DNA from: Sphingomonas sp. FARSPH
GTDB lineage: Bacteria; Pseudomonadota; Alphaproteobacteria; Sphingomonadales; Sphingomonadaceae
Length of the DNA: 64,000 nt
Direction: 5' to 3'
Assembly (NCBI RefSeq): GCF_003355005.1
Contig: NZ_CP029986.1
Location: 1 to 64,000, forward strand
The position numbers and the translations under genes were made by a program. The notes under the pieces are model-generated. The model saw nothing but the letters and a program-made list of their open reading frames with translations, searched no databases and was not told the origin of the DNA. Positions 16,713-24,351 of this stretch are shown piece by piece; the first letter of the stretch is position 1, and every line of letters starts with the position of its first letter.

Positions 16713-17042
16713 CTACAGGCAGCGGCGCACGGTCCGGACCAGTTGCGCCAGCTCCGGTGCCTCGAACGGCTCAGGCACCGTCAGCAGCCGCGAGTGACCG
16801 CCATGGACGAGGCGGATGCTGTACGTGCGAGCGTCAGGGCGGAATGATGCAGCCCCATTCGGATCCGGGCAGGTGAACAAATCACTCGCCTCGGCCGCGG
16901 TGAGCAGCACGGCGACCAGTGTCGGATCGAGATCGGCGAGATGGCGAACCCGTTCGCCAGCCCGGCTGGGAAAGTGCGCGATCCCGCCGAAGATCGTCAC
17001 GCCGACCAGATCCCCGCCTGTTTCCGGCTTAGAGCCGGTCAC
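16713..17042 (-). CDS. Emfourin-like small protein, paralog of 14238-14609
   Basis: 109 residues. An N-terminal strand with GGIAHFP, the helix LDPTLVAVLLTAAEASDLF, then RPDARTYSIRLVHGGHSRLL and EPFEAPELAQLVRTVRRCL. This order matches emfourin-type protease inhibitors (GG..., helix, D..Y strand, P..L..L) and aligns with the gene at 14238. The start overlaps the gene upstream by 4 bases. Assignment is by pattern only. Confidence 0.55.
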   Translation of the reverse strand: MTGSKPETGGDLVGVTIFGGIAHFPSRAGERVRHLADLDPTLVAVLLTAAEASDLFTCPDPNGAASFRPDARTYSIRLVHGGHSRLLTVPEPFEAPELAQLVRTVRRCL

Positions 17043-17617
17043 GCAGGCGCCCTGCCCTGCCTGGCGGCACGCCGCTCGCGAGCTCGACGGCGTCGTTCCT
17101 CGTCGCGCGCGACCTGGGCGGCATCGATCACCGGTGCTTCGACAAGACGAAACCCTTCCGCTCGCCGAGCAGCTTCTCTCCGTCGGACTCGCTCTGCCTG
17201 AACCTCGAATCTCAGATCGGAGCGGGTGACCACGTAATCCAACACGTGCTCATGCTGCCTGATCAGCGCGGCCAGCGCATGGACGGTCACCTCGTGGCCC
17301 ACGGCCGCATCCACAGCTTGTAGCCAGCGAGGTGACGCATATCGGTGCCGTTGGACCCAAACATCGCGGCCGAGTTCCAGGCCTACTACCAGCGCCCACG
17401 CGACCGCATAGAGGCGGCTCGCCACCACAGGCGTCGTTCCGGTCACCTTGTCGACGACGGTGAGCGCGATCAGCCCGGCCCAGAAGGTTAGGATGCTGAC
17501 GACCGGACATGGGTAGGTCCGGCTGACCTCCAGGCGAGCGACGAAGCGATCCAGCACCGGCACGGACTCTTTCCTGTCCGCCAATGCACATCTTTTAGCA
17601 TTTCGGTCGTTTTCCAT
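17039..17617 (-). CDS. Hypothetical inner-membrane protein
   Basis: 192 residues with two hydrophobic stretches (CPVVSILTFWAGLIALTVVD and ASRLYAVAWALVVGLELG) and a long, highly charged Arg/Glu-rich C terminus (RVRRREAARRAEGF; ARDEERRRRARERRAARQ). Probably membrane-anchored with a cytoplasmic helical tail. It is coupled to the emfourin-like gene. Its promoter faces the XRE regulator across the dyad at 17650. Function unknown. Confidence 0.55.
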   Translation of the reverse strand: MENDRNAKRCALADRKESVPVLDRFVARLEVSRTYPCPVVSILTFWAGLIALTVVDKVTGTTPVVASRLYAVAWALVVGLELGRDVWVQRHRYASPRWLQAVDAAVGHEVTVHALAALIRQHEHVLDYVVTRSDLRFEVQAERVRRREAARRAEGFRLVEAPVIDAAQVARDEERRRRARERRAARQGRAPA

Positions 17618-17649
17618 CGGATCACGCTCGCAAAAAGCTAGTCACGCGA

Positions 17650-17666
17650 TATACGCTTTACGTATA
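17650..17666. promoter_or_regulatory. Dyad operator between divergent genes
   Basis: TATACG-CTTTA-CGTATA is a perfect 6-bp inverted repeat, 15 bases before the XRE gene and 32 bases before the divergent membrane-protein gene. It also contains A/T-rich -10-like sequence. The XRE protein is the likely ligand, as such regulators usually bind their own intergenic dyad. Confidence 0.55.
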
Positions 17667-17681
17667 CTAGGCAAATGGTAG

Positions 17682-17963
17682 ATGCCTGAAATGCGTTCTC
17701 CTGCCTCGTCTGACCTGCATGGTCGCATCGTGCACCTGCTCACAAAGGCACGCCGGGATGCGAAGCTGCGGCAGGTCGATCTCGCTGGGCGGCTTAGTTG
17801 GCAACAGGCTTACGTGTCGCGGTATGAAACCGGCGAGCGCCTGCTTGGCGTTGACGAGTATGTTGCCGTGGCACTGGCTATCGGAGTCGATCCGGTCATG
17901 TTGCTGAAGCAAGCTCTCGAGATTGCAGTTGGTAAGAGGGTTGATGAAAGACCAACTGAATAG
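17682..17963 (+). CDS. XRE-family helix-turn-helix regulator
   Basis: 93 residues. The Cro/C1-type HTH is clear: LTKARRDAKLRQVDLAGRLS, then WQQAYVSRYETGERLLGVDE and YVAVALAIGVDPVMLLKQAL. Small plasmid regulators of this type normally repress neighbouring genes and themselves. The nearest target is the dyad at 17650-17666. It lies about 340 bp from the iterons, so a role in copy control is possible but unproved. Confidence 0.85.
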   Translation: MPEMRSPASSDLHGRIVHLLTKARRDAKLRQVDLAGRLSWQQAYVSRYETGERLLGVDEYVAVALAIGVDPVMLLKQALEIAVGKRVDERPTE

Positions 17964-18300
17964 CCGGCATCCGCTTAGTTGGCCGCGCCGGTGCGATCGA
18001 CGAGCTGCGAGTCATGGACACGGTTCGTTGAAGACGCCGATATCACCCCACCCGTCCTTCGTCACCGCGCCACTGCACTGACTGGGGCCTGGATCAAGCA
18101 AGTCGCTGCCCGGTCCTGACGATTTACGCTAGCGCACGGCACTGGGGGTGAAATGCGACCCCAGAGCCTGCCTTTCTGAATCTCCAAAATTCAAAGAAAA
18201 GCATCTCGCGGGGTTAGAGGGTTCAATGAGAGGTTAAGAGGTTAAGGGTGCCGCTGTAGCTGCTCAAGTCAGCGACTTTCCACGATTCGTTATGGAAGGT
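17964..18300. other. Non-coding region leading into the iterons
   Basis: No gene seen. Around 18177-18250 the sequence is A+T-richer than its surroundings and contains repeated GGTTA/GGTTAA words (GGGGTTAGAGGG, then GAGGTTAAGAGGTTAAGG), a plausible duplex-unwinding element beside the iterons. A weak dyad TTTCCA...TGGAA occurs at 18278-18298. No perfect DnaA box was found. Confidence 0.4.
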
Positions 18301-18410
18301 GCGTTCCCGGAGTATCGTTGCAGCGTTCCTGAAGGATCATTGCTCGCGTTCCCGATGTATCGCCTCGCCGTTCCGGGAGTGTCGATGAGCGTTCCCGGAG
18401 TATCGATGAT
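18301..18410 (+). repeat. Five tandem iterons of about 22 bp (candidate oriV)
   Basis: Copies begin at 18301, 18323, 18346, 18368 and 18389, spaced 22, 23, 22 and 21 bases. The consensus begins GCGTTCCCGGAGTATCGATG. Copies 1 and 5 are closest to consensus and copy 2 is the most diverged. A ~22-bp period puts each copy on the same face of the helix, as for Rep-binding iterons. They are ~730 bp beyond the 3' end of repA. Confidence 0.75.
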
Positions 18411-18525
18411 CGACGGACGGGTGGGAAATGAGCGCTCTGATTGAATCAGTTTGTGATGGCGTTGCGCCGGCGACGTTCAAATTGTCCGGGTCTGCGGTGC
18501 GCGACGAGGCCGTAGGGAGGATCAG

Positions 18526-18744
18526 TCACTCGCCACGCGATACATCCGGAACGCCATCGTCCTTGCGGATAATCTCGATGCCCGTGGAACGCGGCTTTTG
18601 CGGGACCAGTCTGCTGCAATGGACGTCGACCTCTTGCCGCTCTTTGGATACCTCCACGACGCGGCAACAGCTCTCGCCCACCAGGATCAGTTCGGCGCCC
18701 TGCAAATCCAGGCTGTAGCGGAAACCACCGTACATTCCGGGCAC
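18526..18744 (-). CDS. Small hypothetical protein between iterons and repA
   Basis: 72 residues (MPGMYGGFRYSLDLQGAELI, then SCCRVVEVSKERQEVDVHCS). The composition is that of a real folded small protein, with alternating hydrophobic strands and two adjacent Cys. No family recognised. It reads towards the iterons. Its position suggests a plasmid maintenance or copy-control role, but nothing in the sequence proves it. Confidence 0.45.
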   Translation of the reverse strand: MPGMYGGFRYSLDLQGAELILVGESCCRVVEVSKERQEVDVHCSRLVPQKPRSTGIEIIRKDDGVPDVSRGE

Positions 18745-18757
18745 CGGGAACTATCAA

Positions 18758-19137
18758 TCCCCGGAGGTCTCTAGCATGGGTGCCAGTCGTGGCAGGCGGA
18801 GTCCGCTTTTTGCCTCCAGATCACCGACGCGGCCACGGATGACGGCGTGAAAGTTCGCGCAGGCTCCGCCAAGCGCCCCGTGTGATCAGAGCCATCGTTA
18901 CGGATGACGGTCCATAGCCATGCGCCACCTGATGCAGCGGCGCGAAGCCGGATGTGCCGCCCGGCCAAGAAGTGTTGGCGAGCGCCGGCGTTGTCCGGGC
19001 CATTCCAACAACCGTCGTTCAGTTGTAGCTCCGTGCCGCGTTTGCCAAATATCGCGTTGCTGCTCGATGTTCGGACGCAGAACTCCGCGCTTGCCGACGC
19101 CGTCCCACTCGGTAGCCATGACTCGGAGGTGACCTCG
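18758..19137 (-). other. Region without a convincing gene
   Basis: Several leftward reading frames overlap (18771-19181, 136 codons; 18898-19119, 73 codons; 18821-19003, 60 codons). None has a recognisable domain, and plausible coding segments (for example GDLEAKSGLRLPRLAPMLET near 18790-18850) switch frames. A decayed gene is possible. Confidence 0.3.
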
Positions 19138-20328
19138 TTACCGCAGCGTATGTCGGTTCTTTGCATCAAAGCGCCGGACATAGCCGATGAAGGCGTTCTG
19201 GTAGCTCACCGGGGTTCGGCCTGCGTCCGCTTCGATCCAGGTGCGGAAGTCTGCGTGGAGTGTTTGATAGTCCCAGCCCGGGCATTCGGCGCGCAGCGTT
19301 GCCAGCGTGGCGTCGGTGATCTCGCCGAAGGTCGAGCGGGTGGAAAGGCTTTTCACGCTGCGGCGGATCAGCGCTGCGGCATCGACGCCGGGTTCGGCCG
19401 CAGGCTCCGCAACGGCATCGGCCTGCGGTGCGGGGGAGGATGCCTTGCCTGCTTTCGTCGTTTTGGCTGACAGCAGTGCCTTCGTTTCGCCCTCGCTTCT
19501 CCGACGCATGCGCAGCGCGGGCTCGCGCTTGCCCTCGGGCTGCTCAATCAACAGCGCATAGCCGGGCAGCTCGTCGCGCTCGGCGATCTTGGCGATCTCG
19601 AACTTGAAGCGGCGGTACTGCCCCTCGGCGCCCGACTTCTCGAACAGCGTCGGCATGGAAATGGCAAAGCCAGTCTCGCCGGCGCCGCCCGCGTGTTTGC
19701 GCGCGACCTTGTACAGCCAGCGCTCGCGCCCGCCGGTGATGTCGAAATAGGCGCGGTCGATCGACAGCACGCCGCCGGTCATCATCACGCCCTCCCAGAA
19801 CCAGTTCGATAGCTCGATGGTCATACCGCGCGAGCGCTCGGTCTTCTCGTCGACCAGCTGCGTCCAGCCATCGAGCCAGCTGAACGTCGCCTCACGGCGG
19901 TTATCAGCGCGAATGTTGGTCTTGACCGTGGTCGACACCAGCCGGTCGAGTGCCTGGCCGAGCAGCTCGTAGGCGCGCCCGGTCGGCTGCCGCCCGATCG
20001 CGCGCAGCAGGTCGTAGGGCATCAGGTGGAGCTTGCGCGGCACGTCGTTGACGCCGCGGCGCGCCATGTCGGCGAGCATCGAGGCGCAGTAGATCAGGAT
20101 GTCCGCGTCCCAGATCGTCGCCATGCCGTAATCAGGATTGGCCGAGACGTGGACCCACAGCTTGCCGTCCGGCGATCGGTAGTCAATCGGCTTCACCCGC
20201 TTCGACTTGGCTAGGCTGAAGAATGGCCGCTCCATCATCTCGCGCTGGTCACGCAAGGGCAGGTCGGCGAGATAGGGTAGGAACAGCTCGAACTGTTCGG
20301 AAACCGCCTCGCGGCGCGCGCGCGTCAC
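19138..20328 (-). CDS. repA: Plasmid replication initiator RepA (RPA family)
   Basis: 396 residues with a GTG start at 20328. The N-terminal domain matches replication initiator protein A of sphingomonad megaplasmids: ERPFFSLAKSKRVKPIDY, LWVHVSANPDYGMATIWDADIL, and later SIDRAYFDITGGRERWLYKV. The middle linker is Ala/Pro-rich (~residues 290-325), followed by a helical C-terminal domain. It should recognise the iterons and recruit host replication proteins. It is downstream of parA-parB in the same direction, and its ribosome binding region overlaps the first palindrome at 20333. The frame is intact, so this is probably the working replicon. Confidence 0.93.
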   Translation of the reverse strand: MTRARREAVSEQFELFLPYLADLPLRDQREMMERPFFSLAKSKRVKPIDYRSPDGKLWVHVSANPDYGMATIWDADILIYCASMLADMARRGVNDVPRKLHLMPYDLLRAIGRQPTGRAYELLGQALDRLVSTTVKTNIRADNRREATFSWLDGWTQLVDEKTERSRGMTIELSNWFWEGVMMTGGVLSIDRAYFDITGGRERWLYKVARKHAGGAGETGFAISMPTLFEKSGAEGQYRRFKFEIAKIAERDELPGYALLIEQPEGKREPALRMRRRSEGETKALLSAKTTKAGKASSPAPQADAVAEPAAEPGVDAAALIRRSVKSLSTRSTFGEITDATLATLRAECPGWDYQTLHADFRTWIEADAGRTPVSYQNAFIGYVRRFDAKNRHTLR

Positions 20329-20332
20329 GCGA

Positions 20333-20350
20333 TGTTTCCCCGGGGAAACA
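20333..20350. repeat. parS-like palindrome, copy 1
   Basis: TGTTTCCCCGGGGAAACA is a perfect 18-bp palindrome; with flanking GA/TC it extends to 22 bp (20331-20352). It lies only 5 bases upstream of the repA start and contains the GGGG that would serve as its ribosome site. Likely ParB1 binding site and/or operator. Confidence 0.7.
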
Positions 20351-20389
20351 TCGACCAGCGGTTTACAAAACCGATGCTCTGCCCCTGCG

Positions 20390-20407
20390 TGTTTCCCCGG
20401 GGAAACA
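20390..20407. repeat. parS-like palindrome, copy 2
   Basis: The same 18-bp palindrome TGTTTCCCCGGGGAAACA, 57 bp from copy 1 and immediately before the parB stop at 20408. Two identical copies in an 80-bp intergenic space between parB and repA support a centromere role. Confidence 0.7.
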
Positions 20408-21463
20408 TCAGCGCTGGAGTCCCTTCCCGGTTGCCTCGAGGTGGGCGAGCGCGTCGCGCAAGGCGGTCACAAGCTCGTCCGTGTCGGCGCCCGATCCCGC
20501 GTGCAAGCGGATCGTCACGCCCTGCCGGTTGGCCGATTGCACCGTCAGGGCCGTGCGACCGTACTTGGTGGCGTAGCGGTACGGCTCTGGCTTCTCCTCG
20601 CCCGCCATGAGCTTCGGCGCGTCGAGCAGCCGCCGCAGCACGTCCGCGGCAGGGTAGGGAAGGTCACCCGCTTCGCGCCGCGCCGCCTGTTCCTTGGCGA
20701 CCTGCCGCGCCATGGCGGTGATCGCCTTGCCCGTATTCTTGTCGTCGAGCGCCTGGGCGAGCGAATAGGCCGGCTTCAGCTGCACGTCGCCCGGGGACGC
20801 GAAAGCTGAGATCACCACCTCGGGGATCGTTGCGACCTTGAGCATCTTGGACAGCCAGCCCTTTGAGAGCTTCAGCCGCTCGGCCATCCGCGTCTGGTGG
20901 TTGCCGTAGTGTGCCTTCAGCGCGTCGAGGTAATTGCGCGCCCGCTCCAGGTCGGACACGTCGGCGCGCGCGCGGTTCTCGAGATCCGCGAGCCGGAACG
21001 CGGCCTCGTCGTCGAGGCTGGCGACCTGTGCCACGAACTGCATGTCAGGATAACTGTGCGAGCGCAGCCAGCTGATCGACCAGTGCCGCCGCGTGCCGGC
21101 GATCACTTCGAACTCATAATCGGCATCGCCGTCGACGCGCCGTACCACCGCGGGCACCTTCTGCCCTCCCTCGGCGACGATCGAGTCGATCAGCTCGCGG
21201 CAATTCTCCTCTGAGAGGTGCGCGTACGTGCGAGCGTTGCCGGGCCAGATGCGCACGCGGGCGGGATCGAGAAGGAGTTGCGTGACCTGCCGCACCTCGC
21301 CGCTCGCGACGCGCGCAAGCGCAGACTCGCGACCAAGCAGCGTAGTGGCCCGTGGGCGCTCCGGTTGAGCCTCGCGCGCTGCTGCAGGGGAGGGGGCCTC
21401 GCCTCGCTCGGCCGTGTCGTCCGCGAGCAGCGCCGCCAGATAGTCCGATTGCTTACGCGCCAT
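20408..21463 (-). CDS. parB: Partition protein ParB (system 1)
   Basis: 351 residues. The ParB/Srx-type N-terminal nuclease-like domain is visible in VRIWPGNARTYAHLSEENCR and FEVIAGTRRHWSISWLRSH, where GTRRHW corresponds to the GERR-type CTP motif. The central HTH is MAERLKLSKGWLSKMLKVAT. ParB binds parS, spreads and stimulates ParA, so each daughter cell receives a plasmid. It lies between parA and repA. The palindromes adjoining its 3' end are its probable sites. Confidence 0.92.
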   Translation of the reverse strand: MARKQSDYLAALLADDTAERGEAPSPAAAREAQPERPRATTLLGRESALARVASGEVRQVTQLLLDPARVRIWPGNARTYAHLSEENCRELIDSIVAEGGQKVPAVVRRVDGDADYEFEVIAGTRRHWSISWLRSHSYPDMQFVAQVASLDDEAAFRLADLENRARADVSDLERARNYLDALKAHYGNHQTRMAERLKLSKGWLSKMLKVATIPEVVISAFASPGDVQLKPAYSLAQALDDKNTGKAITAMARQVAKEQAARREAGDLPYPAADVLRRLLDAPKLMAGEEKPEPYRYATKYGRTALTVQSANRQGVTIRLHAGSGADTDELVTALRDALAHLEATGKGLQR

Positions 21464-21513
21464 GCCGCACCTCCCTCGCAGAACGTAAGCAGGACATTGT
21501 GCAATAGGAAAGG

Positions 21514-22722
21514 TTAGGCCGCGGCATGAATAACCGCCTCCTCGCTAGCCGGTTCGACCCGCCCCCAGCCCTGGCGGACCAGCTGCTCCACCTGCCTAAG
21601 CGCCTCGTCCAGATTGGCGCGGCTGCGCTTGTGCGTCTTGGGCGTGCCGATCGGCTTTTCCAGCTCATACACGGTCATCATTCGCATCGCCGCGTGGCTG
21701 ATCTCGGCCGACTCTAGGATCGGAACGGGAAGGAGGGCAGGGCCGAAGCTCTGCTCCATGATCGCGCGCACCATGGCGTGGCTGGGATCGTTGCCGTCGA
21801 ACTTGGAGCAGATCAGCCGGACAAATTGGTAATCGACCTCGATGCCGGCCCCGGTCAGCTGGTGCAGCACCTGATCCATCATCGACAGGAACTGCACGGT
21901 CGAGCAGAAATCCGGCGTCGTCGCCGCCAGCGGCACCAGCAGAGCGTTTGCCGCCTGCATCACTGCCAGGCTGATCGTGCCGAGGGCAGGGGGCGGGTCG
22001 AGCAGAACGATGTCATAGTCGCGCGCGAGATCCGACAAACCGCGCTTCAGCTTACGGAAGCGTGCCGCCAGTACCGATCCGCCGTCGCTGCCCGCCGCGG
22101 CGAGCTCATACTCCACGTCGAACAGCTCGAGGTTGGACGGGATCAGGTCCACGTTCGGCCATGGCGTCCGCTTCACCGCGTAGAGCAGGTCCGCCTGGGT
22201 CGGGTCGATCGAGAGATAGGGGTAGAGCGTCTCGTCGCGCTTGATGTTGAAGTGCGGGTTGAAGCCGAACAGCGTCGTCGTCGTCGCCTGGCTGTCGCAA
22301 TCGACCACCAGCACGCGATAGCCCTGCACCGCGAAATAGTGCGCGAGGTGCGTGGTAACGGTCGACTTGCCGACGCCGCCCTTGAAGTTCTGCACCGCGA
22401 TGATCGCCGGCACGTCGAGCGGCGCGCGGACAGGGGAGGCGCCCAGCACCTCGCGCATCCGCAGCATTTCCTCGACCGTGTAGCCCAGCCGGCGTCCGCT
22501 TTCGGAAGCCGGGGCAGGGGGGAGCCGCCCGTCATCCTCCGCCATGCGGATGCGGTTGGTGGAGCAGCCGAGCAACTGCGCCGCCTCGGCGATGCCGAAG
22601 CGCACATTGAGGCCCTTGCGGCTCTCGGGCAGAAACGCCTTGCGTCGGAGGCGCTCGATCATCCGCTCGCCGGCATCGGCTAGGTCGCCGATCTGCGTCA
22701 GCACTGCACCATCCTGCGCCAA
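21514..22722 (-). CDS. parA: Partition ATPase ParA with N-terminal helix-turn-helix (system 1)
   Basis: 402 residues with a TTG start at 22722, preceded by AAGGGG at a good distance. The N-terminal ~100 residues hold a MerR-like HTH (FGIAEAAQLLGCSTNRIRMA, GRRLGYTVEEMLRMR), as in ParA proteins that also repress their own operon. The ATPase domain has the deviant Walker A NFKGGVGKST, then VVDCDSQATTTTLFG and LLDPPPALGTISLAV. First gene of parA-parB-repA. An intact copy, unlike parA2. Confidence 0.93.
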   Translation of the reverse strand: MAQDGAVLTQIGDLADAGERMIERLRRKAFLPESRKGLNVRFGIAEAAQLLGCSTNRIRMAEDDGRLPPAPASESGRRLGYTVEEMLRMREVLGASPVRAPLDVPAIIAVQNFKGGVGKSTVTTHLAHYFAVQGYRVLVVDCDSQATTTTLFGFNPHFNIKRDETLYPYLSIDPTQADLLYAVKRTPWPNVDLIPSNLELFDVEYELAAAGSDGGSVLAARFRKLKRGLSDLARDYDIVLLDPPPALGTISLAVMQAANALLVPLAATTPDFCSTVQFLSMMDQVLHQLTGAGIEVDYQFVRLICSKFDGNDPSHAMVRAIMEQSFGPALLPVPILESAEISHAAMRMMTVYELEKPIGTPKTHKRSRANLDEALRQVEQLVRQGWGRVEPASEEAVIHAAA

Positions 22723-22803
22723 GACAAAGCCCCTTGAACCTTTTCACGCGCGACCTTGCCAGATTTCATTCAGGACGGCAAGGAAGCGGCTGAAGGGGAA
22801 ACA

Positions 22804-23676
22804 ATGCCGATCCTGCACTGGCTAACACGCGACCGCGACGTGAAGGCGGCCGATGCCGTACCGTACCGCCTGCTGGAGCGCGACGCAGCGCTTTCCGCGG
22901 GTGCGCCCGGCAGCGGCAACATGCTGATCCACGGAGACAATCTGGAGGCGCTCAAGAGCCTGCTGCCCTATTATCGCGGGCAACTGAAGTGCATCTATAT
23001 CGATCCGCCATACAATACCCGCAGCGCGTTCGAGCATTACGACGAAAATCTGGAGCACAGCCAATGGCTGGCGATGATCTGGCCGCGGCTGGAGCTGCTG
23101 CGCGAGCTGCTGAACGAGGACGGCAGCATTTGGGTGTCGATCGACGACAATGAGGGGCACTACCTGAAAGTCATCATGGACGAGGTGTTCGGGCGCGCCT
23201 CTTTTCTGTCTACTATGATCTGGCGCAAGAACTACTCACCTAAGTCAACAGCTCGCCACTTCTCGGAGGATCACGACTATATCTTAGTCTACGCGCGGAG
23301 TGGCGGCGTGGAGAGCGGTTGGATCGAATGGGAGTTCACTGCAGACGCACGCAAGCTAATTCAGGAGTCGGAAACATACGCGGTCCTGAATAGACAGGCC
23401 GTGCTCGGGTTCCGATCGAGCTACGCCCTTAAGCTTTACGAGATCGGCGCGCTGCGTATCCACCGGCGACAGCCGACCTGGCGCTGCGATATCACTGCGC
23501 TTCGCGCTGCACTCGGCATAGCTCCGGACGTATATAAGGATTTCGCGCAATTGCGCCGCAAGGTGTTTCAGACGGCGAAGAGTGAGATCGACCAGCTCGC
23601 GCACTTCCGGGTTGAGTGGAAGGAGACGCGGCAGGGGAGAGCCGTGGCCGAAGTCGAGTTCCGTTTCGAGGCATAG
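22804..23676 (+). CDS. In-frame chimera: type III Mod methylase N terminus + Rep_3 initiator
   Basis: 290 residues; the start at 22804 follows AAGGGGAAAC. Residues 1-167 are the N terminus of a type III/adenine-specific DNA methyltransferase: MLIHGDNLEALKSLLPYYRG, then catalytic IYIDPPYNT (67-70), QWLAMIWPRLELLRELL, HDYILVYAR. From about residue 172 it becomes a Rep_3 plasmid initiator: FTADARKLIQESETYAVL, SSYALKLYEIGALR, CDITALRAALGIAPDVYKDF, KVFQTAKSEIDQLAHFRVEW. It stops at TAG 23674-23676 just after the winged-helix end. Neither half is complete, so both activities are probably lost. A recombination scar between two ancestral plasmids or plasmid and restriction locus. Confidence 0.75.
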   Translation: MPILHWLTRDRDVKAADAVPYRLLERDAALSAGAPGSGNMLIHGDNLEALKSLLPYYRGQLKCIYIDPPYNTRSAFEHYDENLEHSQWLAMIWPRLELLRELLNEDGSIWVSIDDNEGHYLKVIMDEVFGRASFLSTMIWRKNYSPKSTARHFSEDHDYILVYARSGGVESGWIEWEFTADARKLIQESETYAVLNRQAVLGFRSSYALKLYEIGALRIHRRQPTWRCDITALRAALGIAPDVYKDFAQLRRKVFQTAKSEIDQLAHFRVEWKETRQGRAVAEVEFRFEA

Positions 23677-24185
23677 GACGCACCCGCGCAGATCGGGACG
23701 GTGGAAGGGCTGGAGCGGCACTCGGCGGGCCGGCGCGCGCGCCGCGAGGGTGCGGTCGAGACAATCGCGGTCGCTGAGCCGCCGCGCCAGGTCAGCCCCA
23801 GGTCCGGCTGCCTGTCGTCGTGGGGATAGCGACGGACGAAACTGGTGGTGCGGCCGGCCAAGCGAATGACGCTGGCTCGAACGCGCGGCCGGCTGCCGTC
23901 TCGGACCTGATGCGTCAGGCCGCGGGGCGGATGAGGTCGGCCGACGCGGAGCGGCCGCGCGCGAAGTTCGCAAGCTTCCCTTCCGGCTCGCTGCGTTGGT
24001 CGGGAGCCGAGGAGTTCCTGGCGATCGGTCGCTCCCATGGCGGGGGATGGGACGTGGATCTCATTGCCGAGGCTTATCGCGGGCATATGGGCGATCGCCT
24101 TGCCAAGCTGAGCGGCGCCAAGCTGCAGAAGTCGTGGCAGGGTTTTTGCGAGAGCTATGTCGCGCGAAAGGGCCGGCCGAGCTGA
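23677..24185 (+). pseudogene. C-terminal remnant of the Rep_3 initiator
   Basis: After the TAG at 23674 the same frame stays open for ~50 codons (DAPAQIGTVEGLERHSAG...). Then a second frame, usable from GTG 23820, gives SGSLRWSGAEEFLAIGRSHG and GGWDVDLIAEAYRG, then KLSGAKLQKSWQGFCESYVA. This second part resembles the distal domain that follows the winged helices in Rep_3 proteins. One nonsense codon and one frameshift therefore separate it from the DNA-binding part. It could instead be a small separate gene (GTG start), but the match to a Rep C terminus is more persuasive. Confidence 0.5.
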
Positions 24186-24205
24186 AATTGCACCGGTGCA
24201 ATTTC
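24184..24205. repeat. 22-bp palindrome type B, copy 1 (candidate parS of system 2)
   Basis: A perfect 22-bp palindrome with half-site GAAATTGCACC, 146 bp upstream of the parA2 start region. The identical sequence recurs at 25561-25582. Unrelated in sequence to the palindrome near parB1. Confidence 0.75.
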
Positions 24206-24351
24206 GATCTAGACGGGTGGCGCATAGCCCCCAAGGGGTCAGGCGAGCAGCACTCCCCGCAGTCGGGCAGTCCTGTTTTCGAAATGTGGCCTACCGTTGA
24301 CGGAAAAGTGCAAATGGGGCATGCCATGCTCTCCTAGCGAAAGGACGGCCT

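Noticed and set aside
18446..18757. 103-codon frame overlapping the small gene at 18526
   Set aside because: Arg/Gly/Pro-rich shadow; the 72-residue frame has more protein-like composition.
20331..20407. CRISPR-like repeat-spacer unit
   Set aside because: Only two palindromic copies with one spacer and no cas genes; a partition or operator site fits better.
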